The notes beneath the pieces are model-generated. The model searched no databases. It was not told the DNA's origin and saw nothing but the letters and a program-made list of their open reading frames with translations. Of a DNA stretch of 64,000 bases, positions 1-13,022 are shown piece by piece. Origin of the DNA: Volvox africanus (Eukaryota; Chlorophyta; Chlorophyceae; Chlamydomonadales; Volvocaceae); the NCBI GenBank assembly GCA_030268105.1, contig BSDZ01000003.1, positions 6,093,501 to 6,157,500 on the forward strand. The letters are read 5' to 3'. Numbering within the stretch: position 1 is the first letter of the stretch; every line of letters starts with the position of its first letter. Both the position numbers and the translations under genes were made by a program.

Positions 1-3000
1 TAACAGCCGGACGTAGATGCCTCCCACCGCTACGTGCTTGGCCAGGCTAGGGTACGTCACCCCGAACTCTTCGTAGTTCCAGCCCAGTTGCAGTCGCCCG
101 CTGCCTCCACCGCCCAGCTGCTGCCGGCGAGCCCTGCAAGGGAGGAGATGCGGGGGATCGGGAAACGTGGAAAGCTCGGGCCTGGACAAGATTGGCTGAG
201 GGCGGAGAGAACGGTGGCACCGCCAGGGAAAGAACACAGTGTAGAGAGTATGCTGCGACAGAGTCCCCTTCCGCAGGCTTCAAAGCCACTCTTCTACCTG
301 AGTCCCGCTTCCTCCCGCTCCAGCACCTCGCGCAGCTCCTGGGGGTGGAAACAACAGAGGGTGCATGCGGAGAAAAGTAACCATGGACAGTTTCAAACGC
401 AAGGCCTAGCACGAGATCCAGATCCAGTTCCAGATCCAAACTCTTATCCGTGCTCATCCTCTCCTACACGATACCGTATAGGCTCAAAATGTTAGCCCAT
501 CTTCTTCTTCTGCTTCTTCTTCTGCTTCTTCTGCTTCTTGGCGCGTCTTAGCCAGGAGCAGGAGATGTGTCTAACGCTCATCTGTCCCTAGAGGATGCGG
601 CCTTCCACAGGCCTTCCAAGATCGCATTCAATCGCCAGACCAGCTTTGCCAAAGATACCGAGGCTAACCCATACGCCAGCCAGGTATCCTCTTAGGACTC
701 ACACAGGCGGCGGACATCCAAACGGCGCGCAGCACCCAGGAAAGGGGACGCAAATTAATCAGCCCGTATCACCAGAAGCGCAAGTCTTCCTACCTGGCGG
801 CAACCCGCGTGCCATATGAGGCCCGCGTGGCAGTGATCCCGCGTGGCCGCTTCCCAAAAGGCTTCCCAGTTGCCCTTAAAGCCCCAGGAGCTGCTGGTGG
901 CGGCGCCGGTGCGGGAGGAGGGGGGAGCAATGCCGGTAGCTGTGGACGAAGCAAGCGCTCCGGACCTGGGAGAGGACGGGGATACTAAAATGGAGTTGCT
1001 GCCCGATGCCGGGGCCGGCGCTGACGTGTGCGCTGCGGCGCCGTCACTCATCCCACTGGCGGAGGATCGCTGCAGCTGCTGATGTGGCGCCGTTGACGCT
1101 TCCGCGGCACCTGCTGCCGATGGATAAGAAGCAGCAAGAGGCACCGCCGCCGCTGCCGCCCCGACTGCTGCCGTGGTTGCTCCGGCAAGGAGGGCCACCG
1201 GCTTACTTCCGCTGCCGCTGCCACCGCTGGTGCGCGGCGCGTTAAGGTAGCGCACCAAACCAGGTGGGAAAATCCTGCATAGGGAGTGCGCACAGCCACC
1301 TGGGATAGAAGAGACGAAGCTGATTTCGTGTTGGCACACGTTATCTTTGTCCTTACAGGTGCCTCCGACAAATCGATTGCTCTCATCTTGCTTCTAAAAG
1401 CCTTCCGACGTGTGCGACTCACTCGCTCCATTCCCGCCTCCCGCATTAAACCTGCGTGCATGCAGACTCCACCCATGCGTCGCACACATCTCCCATTAGC
1501 ACCTCCTTCCCGGCATTGACCTACGTTTGATTCCCTGCACTACTCAACACCTTTCCTGGTCCCTTGCGATGTTCCACCCCGCGGGCAAGCGCCTCGATGA
1601 CGGTTCTCATTTAGGGCTCCTGAGATCGGTTTCTACGCGGTCCTCTTTAAGCTTCAACCCGGCAAAGCCGTTTATTTTCCAGCAAGGACATCAAGTTAAA
1701 TGAGAAGGCGCTTTTGTTCGATGGGGAGGGCATACCTGCGAAGCAGCGCCAATGCTGGAGCGTACTCATCACACCACGACGCCACCAGCGCCCGACCCAA
1801 CTGCTGCCGGCCGGAAGCAGTGCCCCCATCCTCGCCCGCAGCTGCCGAGCTGCCGCCACCCGCGGCAGCTGCTGCTGTTGTTATTGGTGCAGCGAACAGC
1901 GCCGCGTGGAGATGATGGAGGACGGCTCCGTGCCGCAACGCCGCCTGACGCATGGGTGCCGCAGATGCAGCGCCGCTCTCCGCCACGGCGCGCATGAGCA
2001 GTGCCGCACCTTGGGTGACCCGTGGGGCTGGGTGGTGGCACAGCGCGAAGAGCGGCGGGCCCAGCTCGGCAGCCTCCTGCGGGTGGAAAAAGCAATAGTC
2101 CCCAGGCCATACACAGGTGAGCAATGGACACTTCAGTCGATTATTCGCGGTAATGGTTTTCCGCTTCCTTGCTCTTTACGGTACCGCCTACCAGCGTACG
2201 CGTTTCCTCGATGTTTACGACATAGACGTAAGTTCCATTAGAGGCTTCATCGCCTTCCGCCATTAGACCACCATATTTAAAGCCCCTCAATAAGGTGGCT
2301 TAAACCTAATTCGTTCCTGATCCGTACCTGCAGTAGAATCGTCAGTGGTCGGTTGTCAGTTGATCGGCAGCCGGGCTCAACTACCACGGCACCAACGGCC
2401 TCCAACGCACATGCCACCAGCAGCGCGCCTGCCATGCCGCCAACGCCACCACCGGCCGCGGAGGCGCCCAACGCCGCCAGAGAGGGAGGCCGACCGATAC
2501 GGACTACACCGTTGGGATTGCTACCGGCGGCGGCAGGTGCGGCAGACGCGCTGCTGCTGCCGCTGCTATCGGTGCTGCAGCCGCCTCGCAGCGGCCACAT
2601 GAGTGCCTTACAGCGACTGGTGATAATGGAAGGTCCGAAGCATAGGGCTTTGGCAGAACGGGCCAGAGACAGGTCCTGCAGGCGGCGCACCGCACAGAGG
2701 CATAAATTAACCCTGGCTACCGTGCCTTTATTAACGGAATTCGCCTTTCCATGCTCTGAATATGGCAGGATGTCTATGACACAAGCCCTGCTTCCTTCGT
2801 TGAGTCCCAACCTTTCAACTACAAAGTGGTAAGCGCAGCGGACTTTGAAGTCTTGGTAGTGCTCCAGGGAAGCATGGAGGCCTGAGAAATCCCCCAAGGT
2901 ACTGGCCCCACCCCACAGACCCCCACTTCCTGTTCCATTCCTACTGGTTTCAGTCATAGATTGTGTGTATTATACATAAATAACTAGTAACACATTAAAA

Positions 3001-6000
3001 ATACTGATGGGACGGCTAGTTTCCCTAAGGAAAAGATGCCAAGCCATATGCCTGATCGGTCAAATAGAAACGTTGTTCGTCATGATGCACCGTAAAGAGC
3101 GGGGTCCCAGGCCCAGCTGCAAACGCAGGCCGCTAAAATCCCCTCACAACACCCCGACCCCTATCCTCGCTCCGCCTCAAGGGGCAGGTACTAGCCTGGT
3201 CTTCGCCGAAATCAATATCTTCACCACATTAGTTCGCACAATCAAGTTTGACCTATAAATACTCCCATCCCATCCCGCTCGCCCTCTTCCGCCGCTCCCT
3301 CAGTACCTCCGGGTCGCAACCCGACAGCGGGTCGTCCGGGTCCGCCAGCAGTGACGCCAGGGAGGGCGCTGCCCGGAGGCCACTCCATGGTGCTGTGCGA
3401 GGGCGTCAGGGACAGTGCACAAGATAGGTGGTGCACACGGCATCAAGTGCGGGAACCTGCTAGCTTTTTACAAAAATTGTAGAAAGAGGAGCCGAAAATA
3501 AAGAACTATTCTCCAATAAAATAGCACTTGAAAAGTTTCCGGCGGTTTCATTGCTAGGCCTCACCAGTATGCATGTAGGTCACCACAAAAGCCGAGCCGC
3601 CGGGGTTCAGCGGGCCGGCTAGCGATCAGAAATGCTACATATAGGGATGGCATCCCATCTACATATATACACGCAACCTTCGCGACTAAGTCGCTGAGGC
3701 ACATACCCTGATACCCTGACATTGTCGCCACTAGCCACCCAGTGCCTCCGACTTATCGCATGCCCACCCCGCCATCCGCCCGCATACCTGCACCCACTCG
3801 CGCGGCCGCCGGCGCCCATAGCCGTGTGAGCAGCCTGGCCGCCTCCGCCGCCACGCCGTCATGGCCGCAGGCGTAAGCCGCCATCACCCGTCCCACCGCC
3901 GTCGGCAGACCCAGGAACATCTCCGCCAAGGTGTGGCTGGACACCAGCCGCTGAAGTGCCTGGTGGTATTCGAGAGGCGTTAAGGAAGTGGGCGAGAGGA
4001 AATTCCACATGGTATGTGAAGTAGAAGCCGAAATCGCAGAGGAGGGGGCCCTAGGAGCGTGGCTCCTATCAGCACGGCTAAAAGCGATGCAGTTTTAGGT
4101 GTTCTCGAATGTCCGCTTCTCCCCCCCTCCCCCCAAACACCTTGGTACCTGTAGCGCCATTACGGGCCCCTCCACGCGGTATCGCGCACCTGCAGCGCCG
4201 CAATGCTTTGCTTAGCCTCGTCCGCCGTCAGGTGGCTAAGCGGCACCGGGCCCGGCACAAGCTCGGGGTGCAGCAGAGCCAGCACGCATGCCAGCGCCTG
4301 CTCGTCCACCTTGGTGCCGGCGGAAATGCCAGCGTAAGGTATCGACGCGTTGAAGTCGTATACCACGTCTAGCATGGTTTGAGTAGCCTGCAGGCGTTGT
4401 ATGTGGGGGACAACCAAGCACGTGCCACGGTCAGTCTCTGGATTTTTCTATCCATCCACGCAGCCACTTCATCCTAGTTCAACCCGGAACATCTCCCTCC
4501 CCGTCGCCCAAACCCGTAACAGCGGGACCCACCAAATGCACTGCTGCCGCCGTCCGCGCGCTGTCGGAGGCGGTGGCGCTGCTGAGCTGGCCGGAAAGTA
4601 CGATACCAGTCTGTGGTTGTAACGGCATCTGCGGGGCCGCTGCATGTCCCCGCCCGTGCCCCGCCCCAGCGGCATCGACTTTGGCAAGCTGCTGTTGATG
4701 GCGCGGCGAAGTGGGTAAGGTCGCAGCGGCCAGGGTGCTGGGCGCGGGGGAGATTGAGGAGAACTCGATGTCGGCTGAGTAGAACATGCGACCTGCTGGC
4801 AGACGGGGAGGGTGGAGCAAAGCGGGGATAACTGAACAAGCCGGAAGGGGGCGCAGCATAAGGGAAGAATGTGCGGCTTGTGGGGAGAGGGAGATGAGAT
4901 AGGCAAAAAGAGGGGCTACACGTCGAACGCGCGAGCCTCGAGTGAACGCCAAACGACGTTCGCCCACGCACGGACGCCCCGCCTCGCCCCTCCCATCGCC
5001 TGGCTGCTGAGCTATACACTTCGAAATCATGTACGGCTACAGCCCCTAGTTAGTCGCAACTCCAACAAGCTAGAGAGCAGCCTGAATACTTCCCCATCCC
5101 CAAACGCAAACATTTTTCCTCTCGTCTTTCCTCCCTCCCCTCCCCTCCCACAGGAATGCAAAATAGACTTCAATCTAGAGGACCATTATCATTATCCATT
5201 AACTCCCTGCTCAACGTGCTTTCCCTTCGACACGCCGCAATCTGGTAAGTACTCTGCCGCGTCAAACCTACCCGAGTTCGACAAGTGAGGCCAGGCCGCG
5301 CGCGCTCGAGCCACCAATTGCTCCATACACCACCGCTCCGTCTGCAGTCAAGCAGTAGGTTGAACGATTGCAACGCTTAAAAAGCTGAAAACAGGCTGAT
5401 TTATTCATAATTGGAGGCCATGTTCCTCCGAACGTGCAAACAGAAATAAAACAAAACAAAATAAACAAAACAATAAGAAATCCACCGAGAAGCTCAACGA
5501 GCGCATGGGATAGACTGCCAATGGCAGATAAGACATACTGGCCCGCAACCCATGCCGCCACACGGCAGTGGCGGTCACCTGCTTCATCATGTTCCTTGCA
5601 GCAGCCTCACTTCCCTCCCCAAAGGCTTTCGCACCTCCACATCCCTTGTGACTATGGCGCCGTGGCACGATAGGGCCGCAGCCGCGGAGCCCACGATGGG
5701 GTCACCGGTGGGTGTGAAGCCGGGCAACACCGGCACGGGCCGACCGGAGGCGCACTGCGGTGGAGGAGATATGGAGTAACAGCAGCAGGGCGGCGACAGG
5801 GCAAGTAAGCACGCGCAGCATTCTTTGGCAAGGTATGATCGGGATCGGGATCAGGGTGAGATCGGCCTAAGAGCATAGGCCAGGAACAGAGGATGGGATG
5901 CCGTGATGCCACCACGAGATGTTCGGGGAAGGGTCGGCTTCTGGGAGTTGGCAGTAACCCCGGGGTTTAATCACGCGGCTTTGGTTTCGACAAAAAAATT

Positions 6001-9000
6001 AAATGCACATAAAAAAAGTACATAAAAATAAAAAAGAAAGACTGCCACCCGTTAGTAAAACCATATTCCAAATCCATTAATGTCCCCCATTCATCACTCA
6101 TCCGCCTAAAAAGCGAGACACTCGTTTTCGGCTTTATCAGCACCCTTAGCCAACATCAAGCCCATTCCCTCTGTAGCATGTCACGCCGTGATCTGGCCCC
6201 GGATATATCTTTAAGGGTAGCACATCCACAGAACCATCCACAAGTCCTCATTTTCATAAATGTTTACAGCCATACCAGCACAGGCTTTCCTCGGCCTCTT
6301 CCAAGCATATCTTATGGCGTAAGTGCGGGCCGCAACATCCTTCCCCTCTCTGGCCCTCAACCAAGCAAACCGACCTGCGCCATGTCCAGCAGTGCGGCCA
6401 GCACGCCGTCCCGGGCTGCCCCCGCCATGTACAGCGACGGGGCCGCGCCATCCGCCCACTCCACCCCCAGCAGCCCCGGCTCCTCAGCGAACCTAAGCAG
6501 AGCCGAGACACTCCTGCCGGGGGTTTGACGAACAATTAACCCAGTCACACAAAACTCACGCATTCTGCGCACTTCTCACCAAAAGACAGGCGGGGAGGGA
6601 TGCTCTTTGACCGCCAAACGCATCTGATGGAAGCCCGGAGGCGATGTTCCCTTTTAAGTTATACACCTCTTAAGTAGGTGTGCCCGGTTCATGGGATGGG
6701 GGGAGGGAGGTCAGGGCCATGGCCATGGCCCAAGTACGCATATGCAATTAAAATAAGTTGCCAATTTCTTCAATTTGTTTGATGTATTAGTAGGGAGGTA
6801 ATATATGGAGGTAATATATAAAAGCCTCTATTTGTACAACGGACGTAAGCAAGCAAACCAAGGTTTTGTCCCTTTTAAGTTGTACAAGGCAGGGGCTATG
6901 TGCGGCCACATGACAGTCACAGCGGGCGCATGATAGCGTGATAACCGTACCCCAGCGGCCGGCGCTCCTCAACGTCGTACGTCGTGGCATCCCGCTCCAG
7001 CAGCCACGATCGCGTCACGGCTAGACGGCGGGGAACTGTGTGCGCGCCGGGGCTGTACGACACAGCCGCAGCCGCAGTTGCGGCGGCTGCCTGCTGCGCC
7101 GTGGGATCCAGGCACTCCGCCGGCCGGCAGCGTGCCTGCATACCGGGCTCCCGCAGGGCCGCCAGTGGCGGCTGCGCGTCATACCTGTTGGTCACATGGC
7201 ATACGGTACCGTCAGACACACCTTCCCAACGGGCCAGATATTCCTCGAGCTAGTTCCTTCACTCACATTATCAAAGCTCTTATCAAGGCTGATAACCTCT
7301 GCACCGGCAGAATTTTCAGTAGATTGAACTGAGCATATTACCGAACCCGCTAAATGCATTATTCCTCCAACTCCTTGCATTATTCCAAAAGCTCAGAACG
7401 GCACTACTATCTTTCAGCAACCACCAACAACAACAACATCGACACAGAGCGCCCGGGTGCGGTAACACACAGCCACAGGCTGTCCAGAACAGGCAGGCCA
7501 CAAAGGGGAGGATACTCTGCTGGCCAAAGGGTAGTTACGCCTAAGCGCTCCAGGTGAGCTTCCAAGCAACCCCAGTAAGCGTAAGCTAGCCTCCTAAAAC
7601 CCTTTCGGCAGCGACCTGCTGGTCGGTACCTGCTTCGCCATCTCACCTGGGGCAGAGCCGCGCCACCTCCCACTCCGCCACCGGAGCCTCCCCGGCTCCT
7701 CCGAAGGCCTGACGTTCGCTGCGCGCCACCGCCTCCAGCAACGCCGAGGGACAGCTGCCGCTGGTGTTGTCGGCTTCAGGTTGTACGATGTGGGAAAGGC
7801 GAAAACCAGTGGCAGAAACAAAACCGGCGACCGGAAGAGGTCGGGAGGCGTTGCAGCAGGAAAGGTTGGAGTTGGGTCGTGCGGACGGACGCGCTTAAGA
7901 AAGTGACTTGGCGATTTCGCATTTCCTCAGGGTTCAAAACGGAAAACGGCGGACGTTAGACGTTAGACGAAAGGAAATAGAAGGGGAGACTGGGGGTGGG
8001 GTGGGGAGGTGGTGACGGTCCTGCGCTGCTTCCCGGTGAAGCGCGGGACAGGAATCACCGAGTGCCGGTCAAAATGGACCAAGACGGAACGAGAACCCAT
8101 CCGACCCCCCTACTACGCGGTCTATGATTTTACTAAGATCTTTCTTGACCGCACCCACCGATGATATGTAGCCCCAGCCGCTGCTGCGCCGTTGCTGCCA
8201 TGTAGTGTAGAACACCGTCCCGCTGCCTGCAAGCCAGCAGACGTGGCGCCCGGCTGCAGCGGCTGAACACTGCAAAGGGGCCTTCTGGCGTGGGCGCCAG
8301 GCCGTAGGAGGACGTCGTGGATAGGCCGCTGCCTCCTGCAATCCCGTCCGCGGTAGGCAGTGGCTCCGGAACCAATGGCGCGAAGGCAACGGAGCTCATC
8401 ATGCAGTAATCCAGGCGCCAGGTGGGGGTGCCTGCGGTGGGGAATTACAGTTACGAGGTTTGGACGGGAGGGGGATTTCGGGTGCCCCTTCATCCGCGTT
8501 TCACCTGACCTCCACCCACTATCCCACAACCGAACTACACGACTTATTCTTCTTTTCTTTCCCTCTGCGGGTGTGTGTCATTTGGCTGACCTGATGGGTT
8601 GGCCCGAATGTGCAACTCAGCCTTTCTTCTGCGAACGCCTAATGGTGTTTGATGGGGCTGGGGATGAAAACCATCCGTATCTTCCCCAAACTGCACCTGT
8701 GAGTTTGAAATCAAGCAGGAGCGCACGTTAACCGCGCAAAGCCTGTGCGATGCCATGTTTAATCCTCCACCTGACCCCACCTCCCCACATGTCGAATCAT
8801 GGCAGTGATTTATACACCCAGACTACAGCGATCATCGTCATGACCTCGAAAACTAAATGATGGCCTCCACCCCACAGCTACAATCCCAGGGGGCCCCCTG
8901 GCCCCCACGCACCCTCCATGTCCACCAGCTCCAGCCCGTATCCTGTGACCCGCAATGTCGTGGGTCGCCACTGCCCACCCGACCACTCGTAGCCGGGAGA

Positions 9001-10102
9001 GTGGTCCGGGGAGCTGCGCAGAAAGAGCAGAGAACCGGTGGCCAAGGAAGCACAGAAGGGCAGATTGGGTGGGCAACCAGGACAGCCACAACAGCAGCCA
9101 TGAATGTGTGCCGCTACCGGCAGGCGAACCCAGCCGGCCGTGCGTTTCCGTGGTATAGCGTGTTAGTGATGATGCTATCGATCCTGGCTTCTCACCCGAT
9201 CAGCCGTTGTGCCACCCCGCATCGGCCCCGCAGGTGTGCTGCCGCCACCGAGTGGAAGAGGTCCGTCAGAAGGCGGGAGCGGTGGCTGCAGGTGAATTTG
9301 ATTGGTTTGAACTTGCTCTGTTTGGGGAGGGATGTAGATCGGGGAGAAGTAGCAAAGAGACCCTTCCACACTGCACCGCATAGTTTGGGCTTCCGCATTC
9401 ATGGGTATGGGTTTGGGTTTAGATCATCGGTCCCCAATGAGATGAACAAAACGGATCAAGGACTTCCGGTGCTCTCATAAGACCTGTTGTTCCGCATAAA
9501 ATTGTGGTATGCGGGACCCATACCTTCGGTCAAAAATCGCCCCAGCTCTAGGCATAGTTGGGCGAGAATACACGACGCCGGGCGCCTTCGCAACTTAAGT
9601 TTGCGACATATGTAGGCGCCGCTGCATGCATGCATACCCATTAAATGAGGTACGCATGGATTGCACCAGTGGGTATTGGACGCAGATGCTGACATACAAA
9701 CGGGCGAAACCCAGCACGAAAAGTGAGCCTCTGCTTGCCGGCGTGGGTAGTGGCGGGAAAATTTATGACGGACGCTTATGCGGGAGGTGCCCGCACCTTC
9801 TTATCCTGCCTTGCGTTGATAGTGAACTCGCCCTCCGCGTCGTTGCCGGTCCCGATAGATATGCTTTCAACATCGGAGTCTCCCGAGAACGCGTACGTGT
9901 TCGTGATGGCCATTCCGCTTTCAGGGTTCTGTGTGACAATTGCATCTGGTGTAATGCACATGAGCCGCCGATACTTGCCTCGCCAGCTGTGCTTAGTTAC
10001 GACATATCGAGCAAGGCAGTTTGCCGGCTTTTGCTGCGGCGAGGCGTGCCAGTTCAACAGATCCATTTTCCGGACGATCGAAACTATCTTTTTCCGCGAC
10101 AC
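1..10102 (-). CDS. GRV2: GRV2/RME-8-type endosomal J-domain protein (DNAJC13 homologue), 5' part only
   Basis: This large cytosolic protein family recruits Hsc70 to endosomes for vacuolar and endosomal sorting. The first exon (10102-9797) encodes a PH-like start with LARYVVTKHSWRGKYRR, very close to the plant GRV2 N-terminus as I remember it. Further exon blocks follow in GRV2 order down the minus strand: about 9297-9187 (SRLLTDLFHSV), 9000-8890 (WRPTTLRVTGYGLELVD), 8400-8150, 7200-6930 (LAVTRSWLLERDATTYDVEE), 6510-6380 (RFAEEPGLLGVEWADG), 5750-5650, 4390-4180 (DFNASIPYAGI), 3990-3790 (HDGVAAEAARLLTRLWAP), 2740-2340, 2080-1720 (HGAVLHHLHAALF), 1250-800 (NWEAFWEAATRDH) and 145-1 (WNYEEFGVTYPSLAKHV). 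The J domain and C-terminus lie beyond position 1. Exon borders after the first are approximate. The start could instead be the Met at 10066. Alanine/glycine-rich inserts separate the conserved blocks. Family assignment is firm; the exon model is not. Confidence 0.85.
499..540. repeat. CTT/CTG-rich microsatellite
   Basis: Short run of CTT with interspersed CTG triplets. It lies between GRV2 exon blocks and so is probably intronic. Confidence 0.7.
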
Positions 10103-10477
10103 CTCCCGATTCTTAGGTAGCGTGATATCATCGAGGCGTTTGCACTTTGTAAAGACCTCTTCCGCGATGGTTGTGCAGTAGAAACAAGTCCAATAAACGG
10201 CTTACACATACATATTGATAAGATTGTTACATCTCAAAAGAAGCTATGAAACATAAGACTGTCCGTAAGTAATATTCAGACTTACGTGTCTCTATGCGAG
10301 ATTTCTGCCGGCCATCCAACTAACTGTCTGGGAAGTACCTTAACCGCCAGAGCCGAACCCCAGCCCCAAAACTCGAAAGCGCAACTTATACAAAGATAAC
10401 GTGAAATGAAATAGTACATGTATCACCTGGTCCCCAAGCTCTGAATTCAACGCCCAGGTTCATCTACCCCATAAATC
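10103..10477. other. CLPP5-GRV2 spacer
   Basis: This 375-bp gap separates two minus-strand genes in head-to-tail order. On the minus strand two TGTAA poly(A) signals for CLPP5 lie here (plus-strand TTACA at 10227-10231 and 10202-10206). That leaves only about 100 bp for GRV2 promoter and 5'UTR sequence. I see no other gene. Confidence 0.6.
10202..10231 (-). terminator. Putative CLPP5 poly(A) signals (two TGTAA)
   Basis: Minus-strand TGTAA occurs at 10231-10227 and 10206-10202, about 250-275 nt past the CLPP5 stop. TGTAA is the usual chlorophyte signal. The choice between the two is inferred. Confidence 0.5.
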
Positions 10478-12575
10478 TCAAGCCTGCAGCTGCGCCACGT
10501 CCCGGGTCTGGAGCAGCTGCGGCTTCGCGATGATAGCGTCGATGAGGCCATACTCAATGGCCTCCTGAGGCGACATGAAGAAATCACGGTCGGTGTCCTT
10601 CGTGATTGTCTCCATGGACTGACCCGAGAACTGAGCCTGCAGCCATACAAATTAGATAAAGTAAAAATAGGATAGAGGGCACTAGTGCGATATACTATAT
10701 GTGGCTTTGAACCGGTATGCGCCTTCGAAGGTCCTAACCCATACAACCCCAGATAAGATATCAGCAACGGTTATGGACACAGAGGCATATCACGTCTAGA
10801 CCACTCAAAGCCTTTTGAAATGCGCTGACGCTTCAGTAGATAACAGTAACTCGTATTACCTGACAACGCTAGCCACTTTCTATACTTCCTATGCCAAAGC
10901 ATCAGCCTCCCTCCTTACCAGGTAACCATTGAGCGTGAGCTTGTGGTGCAAAATCTCATTAGCCTGGATCTCAATATCCGTGGCCTGGCCCTGAGCACCA
11001 CCCAGGGGCTGATGAATCATGATGCGGCTGTTAGGCAGGCTGTAGCGCTTGCCCTGCTGACCCGAAGCGAGGATGAAAGCGCCCATGGAAGCAGCCATTC
11101 CGATGCAGCAGGTGCTAACGTCAGGACGGATGTGGCGCATTGTGTCAAACACCGCCATGCCTGAGGTTTGGGGCCGGTGGCAATTGAAGGGTTAAGAGAA
11201 AGGGTCCCTGAATCAGAACTCGTCAATGGGGCGATAGGTAAAAATTGGGCTGCCAAGTGGTGAATACAAGACAGAGAATGCGATCAGACAGGATCTCCGC
11301 GACTTGGCTAACCTAGGTAATCAACGCCCTGTCGCTACATTCGAAGGCTAAGTGATGCAGCTTGAGTAGTGGTGCAGCTCTCTGCGCGAAAGCACCGGTT
11401 AGCACTCACTGACACCACTTTCATCAACAACAGCACCACAGCACCAGGTCATAAGCATAGTCCGAACCAATCCAACGCAGCGAGGCAACTGAATGACTTT
11501 CCAAATTCCCCGATGGATGGGGTCCCCGTCCTGAGGGCCGATGTTTTCTTTCCCGTTCCACTGAACATCACTTCTCCTTTGACTGCATGCCCTTTCATCG
11601 AGAGGAGCGCTAATAGCCTTGTGGTTCTGCGAGGCTGCTCCGTGCAACACACCATCTTCCAAACCTCTTTCGACGCTCTTCACAAACCTTATTCAGACCC
11701 TAGCAGCAGCCCCAGTCTACAGCAGCATGCGCAGATCCTTTGTCAGCTGCTGCTTTTGACTCGGGCGCTGTAGATCCATCCCTTCCGTACGGCACAACTT
11801 GAATGGCCGATACTCCAAATTTCACTCTTCCACATTCTGCTCACCTGCCGTCACGGAGCCACCAGGCGAGTTGACATACATGGTGATGTCCCGCTTGGGA
11901 TCCACCGAGTCTAGGTACAGCAGCTGAGCCACGAGCAGGTTAGCCATGTCATCATCCACGGCACCGCCCAACCGCACGATACGCTGCAGGAATAAGAACG
12001 GCCATGTTCCTCAAATATCATGTTCAGTGTGAGGTGAAGATCACGGCTCGTGGTATTTGCACCGTTATTCCCACGCGTGTGCTGCAATGTCGGACGACCC
12101 GCCGTACCTGCTGGAATAGCTGCGACACGACTCCCTGGAAGCGCTCGATCACAAGCGGGTTTGGTGGAGGCGGACCTTGACAGACCACTGGCGGATGCGG
12201 GTTGCGCGATGTAACTGCCAGCCTGCTGTGCGCAAGGTGCGACGCAAAACATACCCCAAGGTCAAACACCTCACTAGTCCAAAATAGCCTTACAAAGCAT
12301 AGAAGCGTAGTCAAGAGGTATCACGACGTCTTACTGGCAGGCGCAGGACGCCGCCCCATAAAAGACGTGGTGGACTTTCCCGGTAGGTTATCCACTCACA
12401 AAGTCATTCCACATCAAAAAGTTCCGATAATGATCCCATACAAAACTATAAAAACTTACTTCACCTCCGATGATGGCACCCACAGCTGAGCCCTTGGCAC
12501 AATCGCCCGCCGGCTGCGCGATGTCCGCGCCGAGGCGGCGGAGGAGCACTTGCCTTGGAAGATCAGTTGAGACAT
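10478..12575 (-). CDS. CLPP5: Plastid Clp protease proteolytic subunit ClpP5 (precursor)
   Basis: Serine peptidase subunit of the stromal Clp core complex. Five exons join in phase: 12575-12460, 12222-12108, 11983-11845, 11160-10919 and 10636-10478, giving 256 residues. The catalytic triad is intact: Ser148 in GMAASMG, His173 in MIHQP and Asp222 in TDRDFF. The 25- and 49-residue spacings match E. coli ClpP Ser97/His122/Asp171. The N-terminal 40 or so residues, rich in Ser, Ala and Arg, look like a plastid transit peptide. The segment [19 protein letters not shown] is typical of ClpP5 rather than ClpP3, P4 or P6. The start is the first Met before the transit peptide. It is transcribed away from the zinc-knuckle gene at 13023. 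From memory, CLPP5 and FTSH1 are also near neighbours on C. reinhardtii chromosome 12, which would make this a conserved block (not checked). Confidence 0.95.
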
Positions 12576-13022
12576 AGTAAAATGCTGCTGCAGGAAAGGG
12601 TCTGAAAGGAAATGCCAAGGGAAGTTGGAATTTCTCGCCAAAATGTCACTATAATACGTGACGTAAAGTCAGCTCTATACAAATAATCGATGCATAGGTA
12701 TTCGACTTGCGTCTATAGGAACTACATGGCGTGCACGCGGGACAGCAGGAAATCGTACAGTCTTTCAGAAATCGTGCAAAAGCAAGGCACGTTCATGGTA
12801 TGCACATTTGCACTTATCGCTAACTACAGTAGGAAACGGGTTTGAACATTGACATCCTTTCGAAACAACGATATTTGCTTTGCAATCTACGCTTCTGCCT
12901 TTCCGTTTTATTATAATCTGTCACGTTAACGAGGACATTTATTTACTTGTACTCAACTCAGTCTGACCACGCTTAGCTGTATAGCTGAAAGTAGAAAAAG
13001 CTGACGGCTGCAGCCTCACCCC
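12576..13022. promoter_or_regulatory. Divergent CLPP5 / zinc-knuckle gene upstream region
   Basis: This 447-bp AT-richer spacer lies between two divergent start codons and must hold both 5'UTRs and promoters. I see no clear TATA box. A CAG just before 13020 could be a splice acceptor, so the plus-strand gene might have an additional upstream exon. Confidence 0.45.

Noticed and set aside
1700..2241. Several plus-strand frames of 70-175 codons across the GRV2 exons
   Set aside because: They are antisense shadows of the minus-strand GRV2 exon at 2080-1720, which matches the family.
9521..9605. Possible GRV2 exon (RRRPASCILAQLCLELGRFL) on the minus strand
   Set aside because: It resembles the same GRV2 segment that the block at about 9297-9187 matches better. 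Both cannot be the same conserved piece, so it was left out as unsupported.
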